From Thozetella sp. PMI_491 (lineage: Eukaryota > Ascomycota > Sordariomycetes > Chaetosphaeriales > Chaetosphaeriaceae): a DNA stretch of 64,000 bases. The notes below the pieces were generated by a model. That model saw only the letters and a program-made list of their open reading frames with translations, was not told the DNA's origin and ran no database searches. This document shows positions 53,968 to 64,000 of this stretch, piece by piece. Each line of letters opens with the position of its first letter. The stretch's first letter is position 1. Position numbers and translations under genes: made by a program. The stretch spans positions 154,399-218,398 of the forward strand of contig MU270106.1 in the NCBI GenBank assembly GCA_021432635.1. Reading direction: 5' to 3'.

Positions 53968-56384
53968 CTAAACATGGTTAGAGTTGACTGTTGGCCAGTG
54001 AGTGGGCGCTGGAAAGCCGCTCGGGCGTTGGTGTGGCCTGCCCATATGCCGGTTATCCATTTGCTGGAAAGAGTCGCTGAAGTGCCGGTCTCCAAAGCTC
54101 GACGTCCAAGTGTCTGGAGGTGGAGAATAGCTAGCTATGTTTCGATCCATATATCGTTTCACCGGTTCAGACTTTTCTGTGGCTTCCCTCGCGCGCCAGG
54201 CTAGATACACTGTCTCATGTGACAGGATAACATCCGTGCTGTCGTCGATGGAATTAGGGTCGACCTCGACCCCGTCGGCCGTCTCGAATTCAGGCTTCTT
54301 GGTCACATAGTAGACCTGGCAGTGTCGCCACTCTCGCCACTTTGAAATTACCAGGAACCCGAGGAACCACGCCGCTCCGATGCCAAGGGTGAGCGAGCTG
54401 ACAAGAGGAACTAGGTACCAAGCGAGAGCGCTGACGAATGCGGCTGTGGGTGGAATCCACATGACAACAATGGGGAACGCATTGAAAACCAAATAGATTG
54501 TAGCGGCCATAATGCTGATGCTCTTTTTAAACCCTGGGCCTGTCATTTCGGCCCAAGTCCGGGTCCTGGAGCCCTCAGCCCCCGGAGGACATGGAGGCGG
54601 CCGTACGTGGAGAATGAGGATGCCAAGGGCAAGAAGTATGCCAAACAAACCATTGAACAGCCATGCATCAATGCCGGTGAGAAGCTCGTACGCAACCATT
54701 GGGTCCATGCCCCAAGTTGCCAAAACTAAAATGACGCAGGCTGTGAAGTGCAGTGAGATGGCTGCGACCGGCGTCTTCTCGGAGTGTTGCTCAGGGTTAA
54801 ACCATTTTCGCCCAAACGAGGAGGTCAACCAACCGCGGCTCTTTAGCCAAGCGAGAACACGGCCGACACTAACATCGTAATTCTGGGCAAGAGTCTTCGC
54901 CATCGGCAGGATTCCCTGCTTGGCAATTTCTTGCTTGACCCGCGCGGCCGTGTAAGTCGTTACGATGATATTGCCAAGGCATGAAATGGCGATGAAGGAA
55001 CTGAAGACGCGGTAGCCCCTGTTGTCATCGTGCGAGAGCCGACCAAAGGTTAATTCAAAGAATCGCTGGACAACGATGTTGGTTGCCTGCTGGTCCTTCG
55101 GAACAACGACCATCTTGAATCAATTAGTCATTGCCATAACGAATCCAAAGATTCACGAAGATGGGAATCCTTACATATGCAACGTTAGTTAGCATATACA
55201 AGACAGACACCAAACCAACCCCTGTGATCATGGCTAGGGGATACTGTTTCCGAGGTCGCCGAATTTCTCCCAAAACGTAGTTGGGCTGTTCGAAGCCAGA
55301 AAATGAAAAGACTGAATAAGGGCGAGAAAGATGAGGGTTAGCAAAAATACCCCAGTGAGGTGAATCTGATTATCATACTGATATTTAAAAATGCTTGAGC
55401 ATAGCCGTACGGAGACTGACTGGCATTCGCAAACGAGACCGCCGGGGTGGTGTTCGGGCCGATCACGTTCTCGGTTTGAGGGAAGCCACCAGCCCACACA
55501 ACGATAGCCGTGATGATGATCAGTAGAAGGATCGCCGCCTTGGCAACGGCGCAAATATCATTGACCACAATTCCTCCTCGGCGCGAGAAGGCGTGTATAA
55601 CGCATGTGAAGGCAGCGACACCGACGGCAAGGCCTCGAACAGCAGCATTCGTCTGCTCCACATTGGCTGCCCTCAAGGCCCAGATGGCAAAACTTAGAGC
55701 GTTCCCTGCCACGTTTCCGAAAGCAATAAACGCGATACCAAAAATGCAGGTGATTGGCAACACAACATCATGACGGTATCCGAACCAGCGGTACACATAT
55801 TGAAGCTAGCCCGTCAAATCAGCAGCTTGAACTACTCCGGCCCTAAATAGGAGTAATTTCGCAATTTTCTCTCTGTAGATCGGTGAAAAACTCACATAAT
55901 GAAGAGCCCCACCACTTCGTGGAAATGCCCGCTCGGTCCCGTCATCTCTAGCATATCTAGGGACGTTTAAGCCATACTCGATATAGACATGTATGCCAGC
56001 CAGAGAATAGACAATGCCGGCAAGCCAGAGCAGCAAAGCGGCTCCAGTACTATCGATGCCAAGCATAATGGTTTGTGGTGCCATGAAGATGCCGCTTCCT
56101 ATGCGATCTCATCTCAGTTCTCCCATCCCCAGCTCAAGTTCGCTGATAAACGATGGTTGCTGATGCAACTGACCTATCATTTGATTTACGACAAGGCAAA
56201 CGATGTCAACGAACCCCAAGCGAAAAGGCAGGTCTGGCGCTTCAGTGAAGATGCCGTTTGGGTCGTCTATCGACTCAGCTCTCAGAGCAGCCCGCACTCC
56301 GTCTATCGGTTCGTCAATGGAGGCTTCATCATGACCATGATGTGCAGGACGTTCTTGACCGTCGAGGTCCTCAGGTCTAGCCAT
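53968..56384 (-). CDS. Amino-acid permease of the APC family (methionine-permease-like)
   Basis: APC-superfamily transporter of the L-type/Mup1 branch, 707 residues. Exons in transcription order: 56384-56174, 56098-55896, 55805-55379, 55311-55175, 55113-53968. Marks: LGFVDIVCLVVNQMIGSGIFMAPQ at the first helix (restored across intron 1), IVYSLAGIHVYIEYGLNVPR, the helix 6 region FSFSGFEQPNYVLGEIRRPRKQYP, and GNIIVTTYTAARVKQEIAKQGILP. About 150 residues of hydrophilic C-terminal tail (CQVYYVTKKPEFETADGVEVD to the end) make it longer than yeast Mup1. The promoter contains four TGATA[A/G] sites, consistent with GATA-factor nitrogen control. Substrate not certain. Confidence 0.87.
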
Positions 56385-57026
56385 ATCAGTTCCTCGTTTT
56401 GTGGTCAATGAAAGAGAAGCGATGTAACTCCTGAGAGAGGGAAAGAAAACGGGTGTAAGATAGGAAGATTACACAGTTTTCCTCAGACTTGGGGATTAAA
56501 ACTTAAGACTCTGTGATAAGGCGAAAGGAGGAGAAGGAGAAGGATGAAGCGAAAAAGGATTAGCAATGCGGGATATTCTGGCACGCTTTCATGACAGGAA
56601 GGTTGGTCATTCCGCCTTGCATCTAGCGAGCTAATACTGCAAGTAGACGACTTTGGCCTCTAAGTGGTCAAGCACTCAACAAGGCGACCAGGCCATTCCT
56701 ACCTAGGTGGCCTGGATGTGGAAATATTCCGCCTTGCCGCAAAATGGCGGTGGCAGAGCATGATAAATGCAGAAATACGTGATAGGCTTTAGCTGAACCG
56801 AAGCTGATAATGATGTGCACTTGCGGGCGGGACATGTATGAGTCGACGGGAAAAGCCGCACATCTCAGCTGAGGGTATCTCAGCCTCCCCGCTCTTTCGA
56901 TCCCCATTTTTCCCTTCCGCATTCTAACTTCTCTATATCTGCTGCTGCACCTTTGCTCACGCATTACACGACCTGCGTGAATTCCAGGGGAGTGCTCACG
57001 AAACCTGCCAGCTCTCCTACAGCCCT
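56385..57026. promoter_or_regulatory. Divergent promoter with four GATA-factor-type sites
   Basis: TGATAA at 56514-56519, 56761-56766 and 56805-56810, and TGATAG at 56780-56785, between the amino-acid permease (-) and an unknown gene (+). HGATAR is the AreA/Nit2 consensus. Confidence 0.45.
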
Positions 57027-59940
57027 ATGGCGCTCCCTTTACAGCCTGGTGATATCATTGCTTTGGCTCAACTTGCCGTCACTGTAGTGCAGTATGGCTG
57101 GTCTAGAGGGTACAATGCATGTAAGGCTTCCCAGTCAGAAATTGCTCGTGCCGGCCTACAGCAAGTTCGAAACCCGCAGTCTCGGTGTTGGTGTGGTCGT
57201 AGCAGGAGAGGCAGGAGTCACCTCGGCGAGCATTAGCAATTGCTGACGAGTTACAGCAAATCAATTCAACGAGCTCGCGGAAGAAGCGAGAATCCTGGCA
57301 GGGAATCTAAAGTTCTTGGTACAAGTGATTGAAACCGCCAGTGCGGGGCTTTACAGAGTCTCCGGGGGCAGACACATACGCCTGCGATGGGATAGCTTCT
57401 CTCTGATGCAAATTATTGGCGATTCTGGCCGAACGTTAAACGACACGATGGATTTGCTGCAGGAGAATGAACACTTTGCTGCAAGGACCGGACCAATGAA
57501 TAATATCGTCTTCAACATCATGGTATGTTAACCAGCCTGTGGGAGCTCTCGTCGACCACTTATTGCTATACGTCGTATTCGGTTAGCATGGTGTTCTAGG
57601 TCGCGTGTCGAACCCATCGAATCAAAACTCTCATTGATGCTCTTCTCACTAGGTGCGACAAGAATTTGAAGCCCTACGGCAACGGTTGTATCAGCATAAT
57701 ATAAGGATTATTCTTGCTCTTGCTCCATTTGAGATGTAAGGGATATCATCTCTGCCCATTGCTCTTTCCTCGCTGTCCACTAATACAGCACAGAGATCTC
57801 ATATCACGGATCCGTGAGGACCTAGGTCAGATCATGGTGGAGCTCATAGATATGAGAGAAGACATTCGTCAGATTCTTCGTCATATCGTTCCAGACTGGC
57901 AACGGGTACAGGAAGCGCAAGATTCGATAAGAGAGGGTATACAAATACCCGAGCACCTCGCCCTGCGCTTTGAAGAGGCTGCATCGGTAGGATTCAAAGA
58001 ATCTTCTGTCGACGAGTTTCCACTTCAGAAACTTTTCGATGCGTTCCTAGTGCATTTTGATAGCCTCCGCCAGGAAGGTGAAACGCCGGAAACGCAGTAC
58101 CTCAACGTCCTGAAATGCGCTTGGATCCTAAAGAGAATTTCTTCGTCGCGTGAGCTTCGCGATACTGGCGCCAATTCGCATTGGCCGTCGTTCGTCCGTA
58201 GACTAGAAGCCGTGAGTTGGACCCCAGATCCAATTTTTTTGGTTATCCAATGACTCTAACACTATGCTAGGAGCTTGTAGGCCAGCTTCCGGATGTTCAA
58301 GACGCAGAGCTTGCTCGTGTCGCAGACTCGACTCCAGATATTTTCAGCATCTGGCCGCCAAGAGAAGCACCCAGGGCAGTAGACGAAGTGGATGCGAACG
58401 AGATGTTCGAAGCTGTGCAGACACTGTAACAAACACACCTGATGTTTCAGCTGCATGAGCAAGAGACTAACTCGATATTCTAGCACCACTAGGCATGCGA
58501 CAGATCGTTCCGCCATGACATTACTCCTGGACCGCCGAAAAGATTCGCACAGCCAAGGCTTTAGGCTTAGATTTACCAGTGATCAAGCAGACTTAGGCAA
58601 GCACTGTCGCCTGAGAAACCTTGTACCGTATGAGAGTTAATGTGTTTTTTTCTGGCAGAACCGAGATATTTCGATCTCCAGACAGCCAAGATAAAACCAA
58701 CTTACGTGGTGCAAACCCAGGACGCGTTTGACATAGTCATAGCATCCAGCAGAGTGACCACGCTTCACTTTTTCCGCATGAAAGAGGCTTTCCGGCTCCA
58801 GCACGCAATCACTAATTATGAAGTTCTTGGTTATACCCAGTAAGAATTCGTATCAACTTTCCAGATCTCTGAGTTCTAATCCTAGGGAATAACGGCAGAT
58901 TCATTGTCAGAGCAACATTCACTATTTTGCGCAGTGTTCGGAGCACTCAGTACATATTTGAAAATGTCCGGGCGCAGATTTGGGCCTACAACTCGATGGA
59001 AGGCAAGCTGCTACAAGGGGAGCCGCAAGACTCTGTGCAAGGGACGAGTCGAAGATCATCAAGAGCGAGCCTCAAAACAACTTCATCTCCTGACCAAGGA
59101 TGGCGTGAATTTTTGAGCCCAACATCCCCGATATTCACCGCAGGAGGTTTAGACGAAATATTCAGTCCAAGACAGGCGTTCGAGGAGGTTCAATCGGCCT
59201 CGGGTTCCAACGGCCAGAATCACCTCCGCAACTCCCTCCCCGGTATCCTCCCTAACTTGAATACCTCCTTGCATGGACCTCCACTCTCCGGCCAGCCATT
59301 GGCAACCTCTACCAGCAGGAGCGACAGCTGGTATCGGACTAGTGTATCTCCGACTCTCGACTCAGCCAGCTCCACAAGCAGCAGCGATCGAACCACGCTA
59401 TCTGCTAGCCAGACTGCCTCCCTACGGCTCAGGCCGCCCCGCCCCCTCCTCGTTCTCTTTTGTGAGGCATCCAATGGCCGGCCCCGTACCACCGTGATCA
59501 TAGAGCTGGACGCCACGACCGATATCAACACAAAGCGGTGTGCATGCGGCCAAGTCAGCGACGCTGCTAGCAGAAAATGTCCGTCCATATCGCTAGAACG
59601 CAGTGCAGGCGGGGACTTCCTCGTCGTGCGTCGAGACAAAAGCGGTGACTGGAATCTCGCGAGCCGGGGTGAGCCGTGGCAGGACGTGCGCCGCCTCACA
59701 CTGGAGTTCCTCACGGCTGACGGTCAGCTGTCGCCGATGGAGCGTGAGCGCTTCTCGGGCGGATCGTGTCGGTGTCCCGGGAGGGGTCGGAGGGGCGCGG
59801 AAACGAGGAGACAGCGGCGCGACTGCGTCATTGCTGGGCATCGCGGGCTGCTCGGGGAAATAAGAGAGGTGTATAACTCCCAGTGTGAGAGGTATCAAAA
59901 AGAGCAACGAAATAGAGACCATGTAGGGTCCTCGCCATAG
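57027..59940 (+). CDS. Unknown protein with a fungal regulatory-type N-terminal domain
   Basis: 783 residues over eight exons: 57027-57120, 57257-57522, 57653-57735, 57794-58211, 58271-58425, 58484-58596, 58659-58839, 58899-59940. The N-terminus (LQPGDIIALAQLAVTVVQYG, then FNELAEEARILAGNLKFLV) resembles the helical domain at the start of many fungal STAND/NACHT-like and related proteins. A second helical part follows (REDLGQIMVELIDMREDIRQ), then a segment reading EPRYFDLQTAKIKPTYVVQT. The C-terminal third is low-complexity Ser/Pro/Arg-rich with a CACGQVSDAASRKC patch. Intron 6 (58597-58658) uses a GC donor. No NTPase, kinase or enzyme motif is seen, so no function is proposed. The exon model is moderately sure, the final exon least. 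Confidence 0.6.
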
Positions 59941-62900
59941 GCTTGTACCTATTAGATAAATACAATGCTAATGTTATCGATACGTTGCTTCCACTGGGCT
60001 TGGAGCCAGAGGTTAGAACCCCCCTAGTCATTTCTCAGCATGCATCAGAAACAGCCCGGGCGTGTCGTTTCTAGGACTGCCAAGGGAGTGTGGGGAACGG
60101 AGAAGAGGTCGATTTTGGGAATGTTTCCAGAAATACTGCCTCTAGGGTTCGAGCTGAGCGAGGGTGAGACGGACACGGACCAGCTGATAGTCCACAGTGG
60201 CCGACCGGTAGAATCGAGGTTGGACGAACACAGTGAAGGAGAGGCAAAGTGGAGGAAATTTGACGAGACGAATACCAGACCGAATCTCATCCAGGCTGAG
60301 AGGCGAGTGTATAAGCTTATAGGTGCGACGCAGCGATGGCCGATCTAGTATTTAGTTGGCGACTTGACCATGTATCATGGGCAACCGTCCGTGTGTAGGC
60401 ATTTACACAAGAGTGGCCTCAATACCGGGGACCCTGGCCACATCACTTGAATCACTATCATGTACACGTGTCAGCAGGAATACATACATAAACACCTCGG
60501 TGTACTCGGCACTTGCTCCCATGTAGTCGGGGTCGAAGCATGCAGGTCGAATTATGGGTCGGATCCGCTCTCCCGGGAATGATCTTGAGGAGATGGTGAG
60601 CCAATCACAAGGCCAAGATGGCCTCTAACATGAAATCCTTGTAACCAATGCTTTATTAGCTTCCAGAAGGGTCAGTTTTGAGTGCCGGGATGGGTGCAGG
60701 GCGGCGCTAAATGCTCGAGGCGCGTCGTCGCTCGAAGCGCGCTAAGGGCTCTCGGGGCTGTCCCCATATATCTGTTGGACGGATGATGGAAAAGGTCAGA
60801 ACGGCTACTACGGTATCCAACTGAACGTGTTGAGTTTTAATATATGGGGATAAAGCGGCCTCCTTGGGATTAGTACCGTCTGGGTTAGAAACGTCTACGG
60901 ACTCGGAGGTTGAGAACTTTGCCAATGGCTATAGTTTCATGGCCTCCCATTCTAGCACCGACCTACAGTGTTTCAGACTAAGAAATTTTGTCAGAAATCA
61001 TATATATATGTATATAGATCACCAACATAAATACAAGAAACAAGCCCGCTTTAGTGGCTGTGAAGCAGCAACTCGCTGGTAGGTTTGATAGTTATAAGTA
61101 CCTTGAGGCTACTGCCCTCAGGCGTGGAATCCAGCAAAGCAATGACATCTTCATTAACGAGTCGTCTTACTAGGTTAAGGTCAGATGTTGATCCGATATC
61201 CCTCTCCAAGGGAACTAGAGGATGCAATGTGTCCAATCAGCTTAGTGCTCACGGCATATGTAGTTCTATATGAGCAAGACGGCAACTCCCGCTGTGCGGG
61301 GACAGCCGCTCTCTAGGAGCCAGTTAAATGCGGATTGGGTAAGCTCAAATGTTTGGTAGAAGAGTAGTCGTCGCGAGTAAGCGTCCTTGTGCACATGGGA
61401 GATCTAGTGTGGAGAGGTGCAATAGACTCATTGGCCCTACAACACCCGCTATACCGAAGGCACGTCGGCTATTGGAGCTCAGCTTTGGCAGTTCTCAGAC
61501 CAGCGTAGCATTGTCAGCATTGGGTACGAGGATATACCCTTGGCGCTCTTAGGGCCTGAGCCCCCATGGTTCTGCGACAGAGCTGAACTGCCTTCCGCAT
61601 TTCGCTCATTGCCGATGCCCGTGCCAAAGACAAGAGCGAACTTGACTGGGATTCGACAATCCTTGCCGATGGCCGGTTCAGCCAATTTCGTGTCTTTACG
61701 CGTTCTCAAGTTTCTCAACACCAGCACGGCCATGCGATAAGGGAATCTCTAGAACGTGGTACGGGTTCGTGAGACGTATTTTTTTGGGCATGGTACCATT
61801 CTGGGCATCGGATCGACACTACCACGTGATCGACGATATCTCTGTCGGTGGAGGCAGTACGATCGAAGGCAACGTTGGATCCCCTGGTGCGCCAAGCACA
61901 TACAGTACGCAAAGACGGGGGTGCTCCGGAATGTGTGTGATTGTTTCCGGGGTCCGGAATCGGGCGCGGTAACCGTGTACGGCACTGCACAATGGCGTTA
62001 TTGCAACCTATTTCTTCTCGAACACGACGCTGTGGCTAGGGACTCCGGAGTGGAGACGGATGAAGAGGAGAGAGTTTGGCTAGCCAAGGGAGCGCTCGAT
62101 CAAGCTCGATTTAATCCCTATCCTCCCCTAACGGTAGCCGAGACGATCACTGAGCGGCGCTTCCTCGGGATTGTTGGTTCCAAGGATGGATAAAGGCTGC
62201 GTAATGCTTATGAAAATCACAGTTGCCCCCGCTGCCTTGGCCTATCTCCAAGGGGGTCCCTAGTACACCCGACCCCGCGTTTACTTCCTCGGCAAGTGGG
62301 TGGTGAAATGGATGAGGCTCTCCCCTCGGCCACACTCTCAATAGATAAGGGGGTGCTGATGGCTGACACTGGCCAGATAGCCCGTCACATTCTCCGTCAT
62401 GCTATCTGCTCGAGCTGAGGGGTTTGCTCGTGCTGTGCAATACCTCTCCACATTCACCCCCAATGGCTCACGGGAAGCGGGCCGGCCGAGGTGCCGGGCA
62501 CAGGAGAGCCTCATTATTGCCACCCGGTCTATGCATTTCTGCACAATCTTTGCTTCTCTTGAGACCTCGAAGAGAGTGAAATAGTTTGCGAGGTGACGGG
62601 GCGCTGAGATTACATAATTGGGTTATCCCGAGCTACTTCTGCTTGAAGACATCAATCCCCGGCGCACGAGTCCCCAGGCCCCCCCTTGTCGGACAAGTTC
62701 CGGCTTCTCGTGGAGGCCGAGGCCGCCGTTTCTGCCCCCGTAGGAGTCTGCCCCGTAGGAGCGAGTGCACCCTGGACCGACCGCGGTCTACGACGTGGTA
62801 GCGATCGATGCTATGCTGGCTTGGCTGGTTAGCGTGGGGCGCTCTCCCTCGCAGCCCGACCGCCCTTTTCTTCAATTCGCTGTCTGGCTCGGCTGGGTAG

Positions 62901-64000
62901 GCCGGCTCGTATCTTGTCTCATGATTCCATGCCTTAGCGACAAAGTCAAGAAACCCTGCTCCGCCTGCACGCCTTGCAGCATCCTTTAGACGATGGGACG
63001 GCGTCCGCCACCGGGAGCCTACCAGCGTCTTGGCGCTCCTACGTCTCGCGGAGTTTTCCCCGGGAAGACCTGCGTTTTCTCGAACGGGGCATGTGACGAA
63101 GGCTCGCTTCCACTTCGCCCTTGATTGGATTCGACGAGACGACCCGGAGAAATACCCCGCGACCGTCCAGGAGCTTGCTGCGCGCCCGGGAGTCGGTGTG
63201 CCGCCTGCACCGCTGCTGCACCTCCGACATGGGACATGGGGGGGAGGGGGGAGTGGCCGCGACACGGTGGCCTCGGGGCCTCGTCCGAACCCGAAGGCAA
63301 ATCGAGCAGCCGCATGCGTTGCACAGCAGCTGGGAGGGCTGCGACGCGTGTCTGATGTTTGCTGGCTCCCACGTCGACGTGGTGGCGGCGAGAGGGCAAC
63401 CACTTCGCCAGCCAAGCAATCGCCGACTTTGGTGGGGGCCAACTTTGGTGAGTTTGTTGTCGCTAGTGGCGTGCTACCGTAGCAAGCGTAGCTTCTTTCC
63501 CCAGTTTGGGCGCTTGGTAGGCTGGCGACCGAATAAGGCGGGCGTGCAAAGGGGCAAGCCAGGGAGTCAGCGCCGCGCCGGACAGGGCCTAGGCAGCAGG
63601 GTTTAGCCTTGCGCTAAGGGTCCTCCCGAATCGTGCCGGACAGCGCCAGTGGTGTCGTCCCTTCCCCCCCTCACCCTCGCAGGCTTTGCTAGGCCCCCCG
63701 GTGCCAGGGCCGCTGGCTTTTTGCTCGCTGCCGGCCTCGCCGCGAAGCGGTCGACGACGCAAGGGTTTCCAGAAGGGCGGGCTCGCACGAAACTAAACTC
63801 AGGAACCTCGACCAGGGAACCAACCTAGGGCCGGCTCCCAGACCCGATGGGCGCGCGCACGCCTTCTCCCAGCAGCTGCACGGGTCGACACATGTGCGAT
63901 ATCTCGAGGTGCTGCCGCCGCAGACTGACCCAATCACGCGGCCCGGAGATTCCACGGCAACAACTCCCAACTCTCAAACTCCCAACTGCACTTTCCTCCT
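59941..64000. other. 4-kb stretch without a recognisable gene
   Basis: Short frames at 60040-60348 (+) and 61756-62193 (+) have no family signature. From about 62650 the DNA becomes very GC-rich and opens long but low-complexity Arg/Pro/Ala frames on both strands (for example 62633-63442 minus), which look like composition effects. The last about 60 bases (CAACTCCCAACTCTCAAACT) resemble a pyrimidine-rich fungal 5' leader, so a gene may begin just beyond the window. Confidence 0.45.

Noticed and set aside
57150-57180. T-arm-like AAGTTCGAAACC as a possible tRNA
   Set aside because: No matching acceptor, anticodon or D-arm; it lies inside an intron of the unknown gene.
60040-60348. 102-codon plus-strand frame after the unknown gene
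   Set aside because: No similarity to a family I know and overlapped by an equally long minus-strand frame; not enough evidence for a gene.
61756-62193. 145-codon plus-strand frame in the right-hand gene-free region
   Set aside because: No ATG in good context, no recognisable motif and no supporting splice structure.
62633-63442. 269-codon minus-strand open frame near the right end
   Set aside because: Pro/Arg/Ala-rich, overlapped by similarly long frames on the other strand, and without motifs; explained by high GC content.

Overview
The window is nuclear DNA of a filamentous ascomycete (Pezizomycotina, most likely a Sordariomycete). The genes are interrupted by short introns (about 45-136 bp) with GT-AG borders and CTAAC/CTGAC branch points, and they include fungal-only families: Zn(II)2Cys6 regulators, a HET protein, MFS sugar porters and a GPI-type surface protein. 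Exon borders below were worked out by hand from splice signals, reading-frame continuity and family alignments from memory, so they are models, not transcripts.

Layout: (1) 25-2931, the 3' part of a GRIP-domain golgin, then a 3.7-kb stretch without a recognisable gene. (2) 6645-24282, an apparent catabolic cluster: homogentisate-dioxygenase-like enzyme, class B flavin (Baeyer-Villiger type) monooxygenase, iron alcohol dehydrogenase/maleylacetate-reductase-like enzyme, Zn2Cys6 regulator, MFS sugar-porter-type transporter, HSL-type esterase, acyl-CoA synthetase and thiolase. The set resembles the bacterial 4-hydroxyacetophenone/hydroquinone route (ketone to ester, ester to phenol, ring cleavage, maleylacetate reduction, CoA activation, thiolysis). 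(3) 24.6-32 kb, a worn accessory stretch: a 33-bp poly-C run, a truncated SDR gene, a 75-bp tandem repeat, a condensation/BAHD-type acyltransferase, broken gene remnants including an MFS transporter tail, and an intact secreted GMC oxidoreductase. (4) 32872-35064, a HET-domain gene. (5) 35863-52226, a second catabolic cluster: DHDPS-family aldolase, BNR/sialidase-like protein, quinate-type MFS porter, Zn2Cys6 regulator, D-erythronate-dehydrogenase-like SDR, aldo-keto reductase, cytochrome b2-type 2-hydroxyacid dehydrogenase, D-2-hydroxyacid dehydrogenase and a Dal5-type MFS transporter. (6) 52430-59940, a GPI-type surface protein, an amino-acid permease and an eight-exon protein of unknown function. 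(7) 59941-64000, no gene recognised.

The most notable observation is that four intergenic regions of the second cluster each carry one copy of a near-identical 16-bp element, CCGG[A/C]GAGAAG[T/G]CCGG (35556, 38366, 44700, 48475). It has the CGG-N8-CCG form expected for a Zn2Cys6 dimer. These four regions lie upstream of the aldolase and in the three divergent promoters (sialidase-like/MFS, SDR/AKR, flavocytochrome/D-2-hydroxyacid dehydrogenase). They define a candidate regulon of seven genes, presumably controlled by the regulator encoded at 41104-43363. Acting together, these genes could import a sugar acid or ulosonic acid, cleave it with the aldolase to a 2-oxoacid plus an aldehyde, and process the products with the dehydrogenases and reductases. 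The true substrate cannot be read from sequence.
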